Source: Moduliflexus sp964602655 (GTDB lineage Bacteria; Moduliflexota; Moduliflexia; Moduliflexales; Moduliflexaceae). Taken from it: DNA of 52,479 nt. Made by a program: the position numbers and the translations under genes. This document shows positions 1 through 8,390 of this stretch, piece by piece. Numbering within the stretch: position 1 is the first letter of the stretch; each line of letters starts with the position of its first letter. The notes under the pieces were generated by a model. The model saw only the letters and a list, made by a program, of their open reading frames with translations. It was not told where the DNA came from and made no database searches. Where the stretch lies: NCBI GenBank assembly GCA_964602655.1, contig CAZRSF010000043.1, forward strand, positions 1 through 52,479, in the 5' to 3' direction.

Positions 1-52
1 AGGGTTTCCCCGATGTCGGGATTACAACCGTAGTGGTCATCGCAGAATCTCC

Positions 53-1159
53 CTACTGTGTGGTTGATGGATTGAATGAGCAGCGCACCTGTTCGATGGG
101 GACGCCCGCCACCTGAATTTCGTCCAGGCGATTGGTGCCCAGGCCGAGTTCGCTGGCCATAGTTAAATAGTTTTCGGTGCGGATAAAGGGCGCGCTGAAC
201 GACGGGGCGAGCGGGTCAAACCCCATGACGGCAGTCGCCACTGCATCGGTCGCTACCGGATTGCCGCCCGCAATCAGCACGCCCGGTTCCACCGGTTCGA
301 AAGAGCCGCGCGGAATTTCGCCGCCTTCCGAGGCTTTGACGCCATCAATCAGAGCCAATTGAATCGGGCGCGCCCGGTTGACATCCAGAATCACGCGAGG
401 CAGGCGGGTGTTGACTTCGTCCGGGTCGCCATCCGAACGCGACAGATGCAGCAGGGTGCGATGGGAGTCTTTAGGATTGATCTGGTACTGCGCCATCGGC
501 GTCAATCCTATCAGGTTTTTCATCGAAAGCGACACCCCGGCATTGTAATGACACTTCATTTTGGCCGCGGAGACCAGCACGTCAACATCTTGTAATTGCG
601 GGTGAAGCTGAAACTGATCGAAGAAGAACGGTTCTCCTGTCACAGGCATTTTCGCAAATTCCTGATACGGGGCTGGCGAGTTCAAATCCAGCAGCGCGGC
701 GTCAAGTTCTTTGGTGATCTTCTCGTATCCGAACACTGTGAAGGATCGGGGGTCCCACGCGGCTTCGGTGACGAGCACTTTTCCGGCGCCGGCATCGCGC
801 AGACATTGCATCAACGCCCGCACCACTTCCGGATGGGTCATGTACGATTCGACCTGGCTGACGCCCGGATACGCGGGGTAATACGAGCCGGCCACCAGAT
901 TCACCTTAATCGCCACCACATCGCCGGGCCGCACGATCTGGCTGAAATTGCCCATGCTATCCAGCAAGGTTTGCACCTGCCGCAGAATCAACGCGGGTTC
1001 ATAATCGGCGGCCTGCGCGATGGCGACTGAGGTTACGGGGGTGGCGGCGGCTCTGGCGGGGCGAAATATCTGCGACGCTAACGTGCCGCTGGCTAACAAT
1101 CCGGTGGCCGCGCCCATCCCTTTCAAAAAACGACGGCGTGAAATGGCGTGAAGACTCAT
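53..1159 (-). CDS. Tat-exported DUF362-domain protein
   Basis: Predicted 368-residue exported protein of the DUF362 family, whose members are often linked to iron-sulfur or anaerobic metabolism but have no settled reaction. The N-terminus carries a twin-arginine signal (SRRRFLKGMG) followed by a hydrophobic stretch ending in an ARA-like cleavage site. The body shows the DUF362 pattern: GDVVAIKVNL, VLVTEAAWDPRS, KMKCHYNAGVSLSMKNLIG and a C-terminal GNPVATDAVA block. I chose the ATG at 1157-1159 because the reading frame upstream of it runs through a perfect palindrome (1169-1217) and places the Tat motif too far inside. No ferredoxin domain is visible. It stands alone at the window edge. Confidence 0.8.
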   Translation of the reverse strand: MSLHAISRRRFLKGMGAATGLLASGTLASQIFRPARAAATPVTSVAIAQAADYEPALILRQVQTLLDSMGNFSQIVRPGDVVAIKVNLVAGSYYPAYPGVSQVESYMTHPEVVRALMQCLRDAGAGKVLVTEAAWDPRSFTVFGYEKITKELDAALLDLNSPAPYQEFAKMPVTGEPFFFDQFQLHPQLQDVDVLVSAAKMKCHYNAGVSLSMKNLIGLTPMAQYQINPKDSHRTLLHLSRSDGDPDEVNTRLPRVILDVNRARPIQLALIDGVKASEGGEIPRGSFEPVEPGVLIAGGNPVATDAVATAVMGFDPLAPSFSAPFIRTENYLTMASELGLGTNRLDEIQVAGVPIEQVRCSFNPSTTQ

Positions 1160-1168
1160 ACGTGATTG

Positions 1169-1217
1169 ATCCGGGCGGGCTGACGTTCTTCGCATAAGAA
1201 CGTCAGCCCGCCCGGAT
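1169..1217. repeat. Perfect 22-bp inverted repeat upstream of the DUF362 gene
   Basis: Arms 1169-1190 and 1196-1217 are exact reverse complements around a 5-base loop (CGCAT). The element sits immediately 5' of the DUF362 start codon, so it would form a strong hairpin in that leader. It contains GCTGACGTTCTT / AAGAACGTCAGC and resembles the other intergenic palindromes of this window in size and position. Confidence 0.85.
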
Positions 1218-1439
1218 TCCTTGTGGTGTTCAAAACACGATTGCTGGTTCTCAATTTCTCCAAATATGATCATTCATGGGAATTTCTGTCAACTTTTTCT
1301 TCTGTTCGCTTTATTTCGCACTGCTGAAGCCGAACTCCACGCATAACGCGCCAGGACGGGCAGGCGCAAGCAGATCGTTCGCCGAGTTGTCAGCATCACC
1401 GCTATGATCCCTCAACGAGGCGTTTTCTTCTGCGCGCGC

Positions 1440-2171
1440 TTATCCGATTGCCTGGCTGATCAACCCTGCCAATTCGACACCGAAGTCAGCTTCTTCACCT
1501 GTCCATCTGCGCTTGTCGCCGATATGCTCATGGCATAGCACACCTTTCAGGACGCCCTTGTGCCAAATGGGAATATCGAGCATGGAGACAATGCCGAGCG
1601 GCTGGAGATACGGTTCGGAAAAACACGAGGTTCTCGGATCAGCATTGGCGTCGTCGGCATCAATCGCTCGGGCATATTTCAACGCGCTGAAATACGCGGG
1701 ATAATCCCTCTCGAAAAGTTGTAAGCCTGAACTGTGCCTCGCCTGCTTGCGTTCGAAGAGATCAAGACATTCGATCAAGGTATGATCGTGATTCAGAAAC
1801 CATACACTGACGCGGGCAATTTTTAACTCATTGGCCACTGCTTCTGTGACTCGCGCAATCGTCGTCTTGAGATTCGAAATATATTGGGGTTTTTCGCGTT
1901 CGAGGACGCCAAGAACCTGTCTCATGTGTTTGACATCGTTAGGCGTTGAAGAGACGGGGATATTTACGGGAACGGATGTGGCGGCGTCAGTCGCGTATTC
2001 CACCCGAATTTTTCGAAGGGCTTTTTCGAACGTCTCAATCAATTCCAGGGAATCAGGCGCCTCCATGACTCGCGTTGATGCCAATGCCGTATATCGCGCG
2101 AGTGCCACGCGCGCGGCGATTCCTCCGATCTGGCTGGCTTCATCATAAAAATCTTTCAGTTTTACGCCCAT
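1440..2171 (-). CDS. GAF-domain sensor protein
   Basis: Predicted 243-residue cytoplasmic protein. The second half (about residues 85-243) reads as a GAF domain, with VSVWFLNHDHTLIECLDLFER, an SFSEPYLQPLGI-like segment and the IPIWHKGVLKGVLCHEH strand pair typical of GAF folds. The first 80 residues are helical and unassigned. No kinase, cyclase or DNA-binding domain is attached, so it is probably a stand-alone sensor or an input for a separate protein. The start at 2169-2171 is preceded by AAAGGAGAG at good spacing; an in-frame ATG seven codons earlier lies within or before that site and is less likely. The ligand is unknown. Confidence 0.7.
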   Translation of the reverse strand: MGVKLKDFYDEASQIGGIAARVALARYTALASTRVMEAPDSLELIETFEKALRKIRVEYATDAATSVPVNIPVSSTPNDVKHMRQVLGVLEREKPQYISNLKTTIARVTEAVANELKIARVSVWFLNHDHTLIECLDLFERKQARHSSGLQLFERDYPAYFSALKYARAIDADDANADPRTSCFSEPYLQPLGIVSMLDIPIWHKGVLKGVLCHEHIGDKRRWTGEEADFGVELAGLISQAIG

Positions 2172-2270
2172 GTGCGAACTCTCCTTTCTCAATATGCCGC
2201 AGTGTTTTTTACCGAATCCCTTCCACTCTGAAACAATCTGTCAATAGCCTTATAATATCCGGTATGACTG

Positions 2271-3146
2271 TCAAGCATTTTTCACCCCCTGTTCCATGTC
2301 ATTGACATACACATGGTGACAGAGATATGTAAAATTGTTCCACAGGTTCTGATGAATCTCATCGGGCTTCCCATACACATGCACATCAATCGCTTTTAGG
2401 TGGTGCGATCCTAACATATTTACAGCATAGGTTAAGAAACGTTCAACCAGATGAAAATTATAGCTCTTCGTCGCAATACTCACGCGTTGTAAATAGACAA
2501 ACGGAAAGCTCAACTCTGAGACATCCGGATTCTGTAAACAGGTTGGCGAATCTTCATGAATTGTTGGAAAACTCCCAAACAGAATATGCTCGACTTGATG
2601 GCAATTGAAACGAAGAATGTCAGACAGGTGTTTCACCAGGATGTTCGCGTCTGCTGCCGTCACGCCGCCTTTATCTATCCCTGCACAACATGTCACCGAA
2701 CGAGTTGTCGCCTGTGGAGTATCATTGGAGCGATAATCAAACACGAGAGTGGCGTTTGCATGTCGTATGTTTGTTATACGACGAAGAACATAGCGCTTTC
2801 GCTTTTTGAGGCCAAACAAGCTCTTGTCAATGTACAACATCTCCCCGATTACCAGGATGCGTTCTTGACCAAAGAAATCGTACAACGCTGGGATTTCGAA
2901 CCACATTGTAAACGCAAGCCAGACAAATCCGACACTCCCTCCCCCTTCCTTTCCTAAAAGCACAGCCACTCCACCAATGAACAGCGTCAATATGCTCAAT
3001 AGCATTCCATACAGGCATTTTTTCCAAAAGGTCGCCAGTTCTCGACGACTCGGAATGATGATCCCAAGTCCTTGTCCTTGCGGCATCGCCTTGATTTTTA
3101 CTCGATGCTTTTGCGTTATGAGGAGGTTCATTCTCTGGTTTGCCAT
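2271..3146 (-). CDS. Membrane protein of unknown function, PH-like core
   Basis: About 291 residues. Two hydrophobic segments near residues 43-60 and 72-90 probably form a membrane hairpin. They are followed by a strand-rich part (LVIGEMLYIDKSLFGLKKRKR...LRRITNIRHAN) that resembles bacterial PH-type domains found after paired membrane helices. The remaining 150 residues are unassigned. Two ATGs are adjacent; the second fits better with the GGGAG just upstream. Base composition is richer in A and T than most of the window. Function is unknown; it neighbours two other small membrane or exported proteins on the same strand. Confidence 0.55.
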   Translation of the reverse strand: MANQRMNLLITQKHRVKIKAMPQGQGLGIIIPSRRELATFWKKCLYGMLLSILTLFIGGVAVLLGKEGGGSVGFVWLAFTMWFEIPALYDFFGQERILVIGEMLYIDKSLFGLKKRKRYVLRRITNIRHANATLVFDYRSNDTPQATTRSVTCCAGIDKGGVTAADANILVKHLSDILRFNCHQVEHILFGSFPTIHEDSPTCLQNPDVSELSFPFVYLQRVSIATKSYNFHLVERFLTYAVNMLGSHHLKAIDVHVYGKPDEIHQNLWNNFTYLCHHVYVNDMEQGVKNA

Positions 3147-3292
3147 CATACTCCCTTGAAAATAGGATTCTCACGTGTCAGTGGTGTGTTTGTCAAAACA
3201 CATGAGTAGCTCTTTATGTATTCATGTCAACAGGTAATATTCCGAAATATACTCATCATTCATGGGTTAACAAAATTATTAGGCCGATCATG

Positions 3293-3991
3293 TTAGTCAT
3301 TGTTTATTTCAGAAAATATCTTTTCATAGGCTTTCTCTGACAGATGGATACGATCTGATGCCAAAATATCCGTCGTCTGCATGTCGTGTAAGACTTGTTC
3401 GCAATGAATCACCTCAGCCCCTTCCTCTTGAGCAACCTGAATGATGCCATGATTCAGCGCTTCTAACGAGGAGAGCATGACATGCGTGGACTTGAACGGC
3501 TTCATGTAGAACGGGACGGTATAAATAGGCGGGATTGTCAATATATAGGTCTTTTCAGATATGCGCTTACTTAATTTGATGATTTCCCTGATCGTTGAAA
3601 GCGAAGATGGTATGATCGTTGGCGATAATTCCGGATCAACGCGGAGGATTTTGAGATCATTTCCCCCAACCCAAATAATGGATTTTTGGGCATGGATTTT
3701 GTCCCCTAATAATCGCATTCGATACAGCGCTTGTCCACTCGTCTGCGCGGATATCCCGTGATTCGCGACAGCATATTCAGGAATGTTCCATCGCGCGATC
3801 AAGGAATCGCCGATTAAAAAATAGTCATATTCCCCCTGTTGAATCTCTTGCTGATGTAAGATGCCTAATGGATCTCTGCGCAAGGCGTTATAACTTTGAT
3901 AGAGCTCAAGCGCTACCTTCCCGATCATCACATTGCTCAGCATCAACGCGAAGACGACGACCACAAGGCCAATCAACAGCTTACGACTCAT
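3293..3991 (-). CDS. Membrane-anchored SGNH/GDSL-type hydrolase
   Basis: About 232 residues starting with a hydrophobic anchor or signal (RKLLIGLVVVVFALMLSNV). The rest carries the four SGNH blocks: FLIGDSLI (block I, nucleophile Ser), ANHGISAQTSGQ (block II Gly), IWVGGNDLK (block III, Asn in GGND) and SDRIHLSEKAYEKI (block V, Asp and His). These enzymes hydrolyse esters, often of lipids or surface polysaccharides; the substrate here cannot be told. The enzyme probably works on the outer face of the inner membrane. The start was set at the second of two adjacent ATGs, behind GGGAG. The gene next downstream on this strand is the PH-like membrane protein. Confidence 0.75.
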   Translation of the reverse strand: MSRKLLIGLVVVVFALMLSNVMIGKVALELYQSYNALRRDPLGILHQQEIQQGEYDYFLIGDSLIARWNIPEYAVANHGISAQTSGQALYRMRLLGDKIHAQKSIIWVGGNDLKILRVDPELSPTIIPSSLSTIREIIKLSKRISEKTYILTIPPIYTVPFYMKPFKSTHVMLSSLEALNHGIIQVAQEEGAEVIHCEQVLHDMQTTDILASDRIHLSEKAYEKIFSEINND

Positions 3992-4093
3992 CATTTCTCC
4001 CGAATGATGTTCGGTTTTCCGACTCATCCTAAAAATACATTTGGCGCAATAATCAAGTAGAATTTCGCCATCATGTACCATCGTACCACGATC

Positions 4094-4906
4094 TTATTGC
4101 TTGAGAATATAGATAACCAGCCGAGAAAATAAAAAAAGCGCCCCGGCAAAGATTGCTATCGGTAACCATGGCCATCTGTTTGCACGGAGTAATTCATCCA
4201 GATTTCCTTTGATTTCGCAATCCAGGGGGGTGTCTGGATCAAACTCGATTTCAAGCGCTTTTTGGTATGTGGCGAGCAGATGTTCGCAACCTTCTCTGGT
4301 CGGGAAGTGGACGCCGATAGACCCCGGAGATATTCGGTTCACCACACTGGGCGTGGCTTCATAGGTCTGACCTCGATGGGTGAACTGCACTTTGATGCGT
4401 AACACATAACAGGTCACTAACCTGCGATGCTCGGGTTCTGTTCCTTTCACAATGTGCATCTCCTGGATTTCAGCATCCAGGAGATGCGCTGGAGCCGTCT
4501 CACATCGTTTTTTCCAGTTCAGAACGACAAGTCGGCGGGAAAGCCAGTTGGAAATGACGAGCAGAGCAATCATCAGCAGGGACATCGCTGCGAGGCCATT
4601 CACGAGCGCCTCCATGCGGCTTGTCTGAAAATATTGCGCGACATGGCCAACCTGACGATAAATGAACGTTCCGATGGCAGCAATGCTCGCATTGTTCAGG
4701 GCATTCGAGAATTCTGACGTTGCCCCAAAGACGCCAATGACGAAAGCGCTGGCAAAGGTGAGTAGTGCCAGTGAGATCAGGATGTTGGTGATGAGGAAAG
4801 ACGGAGCCTTAAGAATCGTATCCGGATAGGGATCGATAAATGTGACCCGCTCAAAGGGGCCGTTTATTCTCCTTTTTTGAAGCGTTAAGACAAATTTTGA
4901 TGGCAT
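4094..4906 (-). CDS. DUF3592-like membrane protein
   Basis: Predicted 270-residue membrane protein. Hydrophobic segments lie near residues 37-60, 103-124 and 247-267. Between the second and third is a strand-rich soluble part with the pattern of DUF3592 proteins: CYVLRIKVQFTHRGQTYEATP, then a Pro-Gly turn (ISPGS) and IEFDPDTPLDCEI. The function of the family is not known. A GGAG lies a suitable distance before the ATG. It is the first of three membrane or exported genes running in the same direction, with about 100 bases between it and the SGNH hydrolase, so co-transcription is possible. Confidence 0.6.
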   Translation of the reverse strand: MPSKFVLTLQKRRINGPFERVTFIDPYPDTILKAPSFLITNILISLALLTFASAFVIGVFGATSEFSNALNNASIAAIGTFIYRQVGHVAQYFQTSRMEALVNGLAAMSLLMIALLVISNWLSRRLVVLNWKKRCETAPAHLLDAEIQEMHIVKGTEPEHRRLVTCYVLRIKVQFTHRGQTYEATPSVVNRISPGSIGVHFPTREGCEHLLATYQKALEIEFDPDTPLDCEIKGNLDELLRANRWPWLPIAIFAGALFLFSRLVIYILKQ

Positions 4907-5029
4907 GGGAAATTCTCCAAGTCAAATAGTTGCAGTGAATTGTATTGTATGTGTTCCAAACTGAATAATGCTCTATGAGGCGTCAAATTGTGACGTGTTT
5001 CTTCCTCAACACGTTCGTTATGGTTTTCT

Positions 5030-5827
5030 TTATAATGGGTAACGCTGATTCACTAATTTGATAAATTCCTTCTTGGATGTCGAAACTTCTACTTGAAATA
5101 AGTAGAATCTGCCGCTTCCAACTAACCAAAAGAGTTTATCAACCTCATATGGTATAGCTTGAATAGATTCACAATACTTGATAGTATCTTTGAATACTTG
5201 AAAATCTGAGGTTGAGTGAGTAATTCCAATTCCGTAGGTAATCTCCTTAATATGAGTATCTGGTTTGATAAATTGAGGATAACCATTTTCCTTGAGAAAA
5301 TCACACGCAAGAGCAAACCCAAACCCAAATATTTCATGTTGTAGTAGTAACGGAAGAGCTAATCGAGAATATTCATTTGTATAGAACCCTTTAACAAAGG
5401 TATTAAACTCCTCAATAGAAGAATACTTTGACAAAAATTTTGCAATTGAGAGAATCGCCTTACAGTAAATCACCCAATAATTGCTTTTCTTGTCTTTGAG
5501 CATCCTTCCTGGTGGCGTATATCCACTTTGTATGATTGCATCAAACAAAGCTTCCCATGACACATAGTGTTGTATGACGGCAACTGGTGAAAATTCATAT
5601 AATAGATTGGTCAAATATTCAATCTTGCCAATAGAATTAGGCATTCCCTGCCTATTCTGTGCATGAATGAGCATCGCTTTAAACAACGAAGGAATATCGG
5701 TGAGTTTTTTCCTTTGCCACTCAGTGATCTGTGCCTCAAGCATTTCTGTTGTGACAGGTGCAAATGAGAGAAGATATTCTTGAGCAAGCTTAAAAATCCC
5801 GATATTACGTGAATCTATGCTATCCAT
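5030..5827 (-). CDS. HhH-GPD-like protein of unknown function, AT-rich
   Basis: About 265 residues, mostly helical. Residues about 164-193 read HEIFGFGFALACDFLKENG followed by KPDTHI. This resembles the helix-hairpin-helix plus catalytic Asp of HhH-GPD DNA glycosylases (hairpin, then VDTHV-like). No iron-sulfur cysteine loop is present, and the N-terminal 150 residues match nothing I recognise. The gene is visibly richer in A and T than its neighbours, which suggests horizontal acquisition. The start is uncertain: the chosen ATG lacks a close ribosome site, and a TTG further upstream near AAAGGA is possible. It lies 56 bases after the zinc-ribbon gene on the same strand. Assignment as a repair enzyme is inference only. 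Confidence 0.5.
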   Translation of the reverse strand: MDSIDSRNIGIFKLAQEYLLSFAPVTTEMLEAQITEWQRKKLTDIPSLFKAMLIHAQNRQGMPNSIGKIEYLTNLLYEFSPVAVIQHYVSWEALFDAIIQSGYTPPGRMLKDKKSNYWVIYCKAILSIAKFLSKYSSIEEFNTFVKGFYTNEYSRLALPLLLQHEIFGFGFALACDFLKENGYPQFIKPDTHIKEITYGIGITHSTSDFQVFKDTIKYCESIQAIPYEVDKLFWLVGSGRFYLFQVEVSTSKKEFIKLVNQRYPL

Positions 5828-5882
5828 GACTGATACCGATTTTTTATCCTTTATAGGAAAATCAAGTTGTTCTAACAAATGA

Positions 5883-6230
5883 TTATGCAGATTTCCCCGG
5901 TGCCGTGTTCGCGTTGTGCGCGGCGTCATACTCTTCCCGCGTCAGAAATTGGCCGTTCTGGATTTCTTTGGCGATAAGGCGTTTCTGCTGGTCGAATTCC
6001 AAATCAATCACCACGATTTTCCGGCAGCGCCCGCCGACAAGCTCCTTGTGGGCGCGGTAGCTCTGCCCACCGTCTTCATACGATACCTGCACGTCATAGA
6101 GTTTATCAATTCGATTGCGAAACAGTTCGCCGCATTTCGCGCATTTCGAATAGATGAACAGATATTCGGAGGTTTCATCTTTCGGCGTTTTCGGCGAGCC
6201 GCCGCCAAATAATTTTTGCAAGAGTCCCAT
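5883..6230 (-). CDS. Small zinc-ribbon-like conserved protein
   Basis: A 115-residue soluble protein. It has a CAKCGELFRNRID motif near residues 30-42 and another cysteine (GGRCRKI) near residue 69, consistent with a small metal-binding ribbon although only three cysteines are present. A Gly-rich N-terminus (MGLLQKLFGGGSP) precedes it. The C-terminal half (DLEFDQQKRLIAKEIQNGQFLTREEY) looks like a strand followed by an acidic helix. I know of no assigned function. A type A palindrome (6250-6280) lies 20 bases upstream of its start. Confidence 0.6.
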   Translation of the reverse strand: MGLLQKLFGGGSPKTPKDETSEYLFIYSKCAKCGELFRNRIDKLYDVQVSYEDGGQSYRAHKELVGGRCRKIVVIDLEFDQQKRLIAKEIQNGQFLTREEYDAAHNANTAPGKSA

Positions 6231-6249
6231 AGTTTCGAAGAGACATTTA

Positions 6250-6280
6250 CCCCTGTCAGGGTTCGAAACCCTGACAGGGG
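6250..6280. repeat. Type A intergenic palindrome, copy 1
   Basis: Arms CCCCTGTCAGGGTT and AACCCTGACAGGGG are exact reverse complements around a 3-base loop. It belongs to the approximately 33-bp family (CCCTGYCAGGGTT core) repeated through this window, here the variant with GTC instead of GCC in each arm. It lies upstream of the zinc-ribbon gene. Confidence 0.85.
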
Positions 6281-6355
6281 GATTGTCGCGTCAATATCAA
6301 CAGACAAGTTGTCAGACACCTTGAATCAGAAATATTCAATGCCTACATGACACAG

Positions 6356-6474
6356 CGGCAATTTGTCAAACAAAAATCTCCAGCAATGAGAGATTCTGCT
6401 TGCCCAAAACGCTGCGCGACATCAATTGAACCATACGTGCTTTTTTCCTGATGAGACCGCACAGGTTTTAATGA
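6356..6474 (+). repeat. Two-copy structured intergenic element, copy 1
   Basis: This stretch matches 9000-9130: GGCAATTTGTCAAACAAAAA, then an AATCTC/GAGATT hairpin (6375-6380 with 6390-6395, 9-base loop), ATTCTGC, TTGCCCAAAACGC, GACAT and a later CATACGTG block. The other copy has AATCTG/CAGATT, so the closing pair of the stem has changed on both sides together. No reading frame explains the conservation. It lies upstream of the GH43-like gene. Confidence 0.65.
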
Positions 6475-6510
6475 AGATGAAAAAATAGTTCAGTAAGTTC
6501 GTGTATAGCC

Positions 6511-6642
6511 CCGGAGGGGCGCGATGTGTGTAGTCTCGATATGTCGTCAGACGCCGCGAGCCCCAGCGGGGCGACATATCGCCCCGCTGGGGCTGTGAGA
6601 AGGCGCATCGTGGCGAGAGCTACACTCATCGCGCCCCTCCGG
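6511..6642. repeat. Nested (palindrome within palindrome) element
   Basis: Outer arms 6511-6533 and 6620-6642 match over 23 bases with one mismatch (CCGGAGGGGCGCGATG and its complement). Inside lies a second, perfect palindrome with 16-base arms 6559-6574 and 6579-6594 (AGCCCCAGCGGGGCGA). The structure suggests one mobile palindrome inserted into the loop of another. The rest of the gene-free stretch 6281-6822 holds only the element at 6356-6474 and the leader of the next gene. Confidence 0.8.
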
Positions 6643-6822
6643 GACTAACGCGGTTTGACTTCAAGCGTAGGCTTATTATAGCGCCTCCCCTTCAGAAAAT
6701 ACTTGACAAGAGACAATTTTCTCATGAAAAGGAACGAATCGAAGGCGTGACGCGGCTCGCATTCGTTGCTTTCTTCAATTCGTTGTCGTGAATATAAATA
6801 AAGACGCTGATAGAGGGACGCC

Positions 6823-8241
6823 ATGAGCATACAACAGCAAGGATTCAATCCATATCTTCCGTCATGGGAATACATCCCGGATGGGGAACCCTATGTTTTC
6901 AACGGCAGGGTCTATGTGTACGGTTCGCATGATCGCTTTAACGGACATGCGTTCTGTTTGAATGATTATGTCTGCTGGTCAGCCCCAATTGACAATTTAG
7001 GCGACTGGCGCTATGAAGGCGTCATCTACAAAAAAACCGATGATCCCCTCAACCCGGATGGCCGCATGTGCCTGTATGCCCCCGATGTGACGGTTGGGCC
7101 GGATGGACGATACTATTTGTACTATGTGCTCGATAAGGTTTCCATTGTGTCAGTAGCCGTCTGCGATACGCCTGCGGGAGTGTACCAGTTCTTGGGCTAT
7201 GTTCGGTATCCAGACGGGACGCGGCTTGGTGAACGACCAGGCGATCAACCGCAATTTGATCCGGGGGTACTGACTGAGGGAGAACGAACGTATTTATATA
7301 CAGGGTTTTGCCTGCCGGGGGACGCCTCGCGGAGCGGGCCGATGGCGACGGTGCTTGGCGCTGACATGCTCACGATCATCGAAGAACCGGTTTTTATCGC
7401 GCCGAGTCAGCCATTTAGCAAAGGAAGCAGCTTTGAGGGGCATGAATTCTTCGAAGCCCCATCCATCCGCAAAAAAGGCGAGACCTACTACTTCATCTAT
7501 TCTTCAATCGCGATGCACGAGTTGTGTTATGCGACCAGCCAGCATCCCACGAAAGATTTTATATATCGGGGCGTGATTGTCAGCAATAACGATCTGCATA
7601 TCGCCACCTACAAACCGGCGGAAAAGCCGATGTATTACGGTGGGAACAATCATGGCAGTATTGTGGAGATCAACGGAAACTGGTATATCTTTTATCATCG
7701 CCATACCAATGGGACGAGCTTTAGCCGGCAAGGATGCCTTGAGCCGATCCATTTTCGCGAAGATGGGACGATCCCCCAGGCCGAAATGACATCGTGCGGT
7801 CCCAATGGCGGGGCGCTTCTCGGACGCGGCGAGTATCCGGCGTATCTGGCCTGCAATCTGTTTTGCAAACAGGAAGCCTTATATACGGCTCATGGAGCGT
7901 ACATGGATAATCGTTACCCCAAGATCACGCAAGATGGGAAAGATGGTGATGAAGAGCCCGGCTACGTCGCGAATATGATGAATTCTGCTGGCGCGGGCTT
8001 CAAGTATTTTGACTGTAAGGGCATTCGAAAGGTCGCCATCAAGGTTCGGGGCTATTGCAAAGGAGACTTCGAAGTCAAAACCGCATGGGATGGGCCGGTG
8101 TTGGGGAGAATCCCTGTTGATTTTACGAATGTGTGGACGGAGTATGCGGCGGACATCGCCATTCCTGATGGAATCCAGGCATTGTATTTTGTGTATGGCG
8201 GGGAAGGGATTGCGAGCCTCTCCTCATTTATATTGGAATGA
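6823..8241 (+). CDS. GH43-like glycoside hydrolase with C-terminal sandwich domain
   Basis: Predicted 472-residue protein without a signal peptide, hence likely cytoplasmic. Residues 1-340 look like a five-bladed propeller of the GH43 type: a PSWEYIPDGEPYVFNGRVYV opening, CLYAPDVTVGPDGRYYLYY (the APD aspartate expected to tune the acid) and FFEAPSIRKKGETYYFIYS (candidate general acid Glu). Residues 345-472 look like a carbohydrate-binding sandwich of the CBM6 kind. GH43 enzymes usually remove arabinose or xylose from plant polysaccharides or their oligosaccharides; the exact substrate is not visible. GAGGGACGCC precedes the ATG at good spacing. Confidence 0.75.
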   Translation: MSIQQQGFNPYLPSWEYIPDGEPYVFNGRVYVYGSHDRFNGHAFCLNDYVCWSAPIDNLGDWRYEGVIYKKTDDPLNPDGRMCLYAPDVTVGPDGRYYLYYVLDKVSIVSVAVCDTPAGVYQFLGYVRYPDGTRLGERPGDQPQFDPGVLTEGERTYLYTGFCLPGDASRSGPMATVLGADMLTIIEEPVFIAPSQPFSKGSSFEGHEFFEAPSIRKKGETYYFIYSSIAMHELCYATSQHPTKDFIYRGVIVSNNDLHIATYKPAEKPMYYGGNNHGSIVEINGNWYIFYHRHTNGTSFSRQGCLEPIHFREDGTIPQAEMTSCGPNGGALLGRGEYPAYLACNLFCKQEALYTAHGAYMDNRYPKITQDGKDGDEEPGYVANMMNSAGAGFKYFDCKGIRKVAIKVRGYCKGDFEVKTAWDGPVLGRIPVDFTNVWTEYAADIAIPDGIQALYFVYGGEGIASLSSFILE

Positions 8242-8390
8242 ATCTTCCCCTCGGAGGCGTTAGCATTAAAAGCCTTCAGTAAAGCCGGCAGCCTATACTG
8301 GCACGCAGAAAAACATGAGTGGTCTAAGAAACGCTAACGCCGCATTCACAACCCCATATATACGATTCAGCATTTATGCTCTCACGACCG

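Noticed and set aside
6261..6273. GGGTTCGAAACCC resembling the T-arm of a tRNA, repeated in several type A palindromes
   Set aside because: No acceptor stem, D-arm or anticodon arm can be built around any copy; the match comes from the symmetry of the palindrome.
6645..6875. Minus-strand open frame overlapping the GH43 start
   Set aside because: Its codons lie across the palindrome and the GH43 leader; no ribosome site and no recognisable product.
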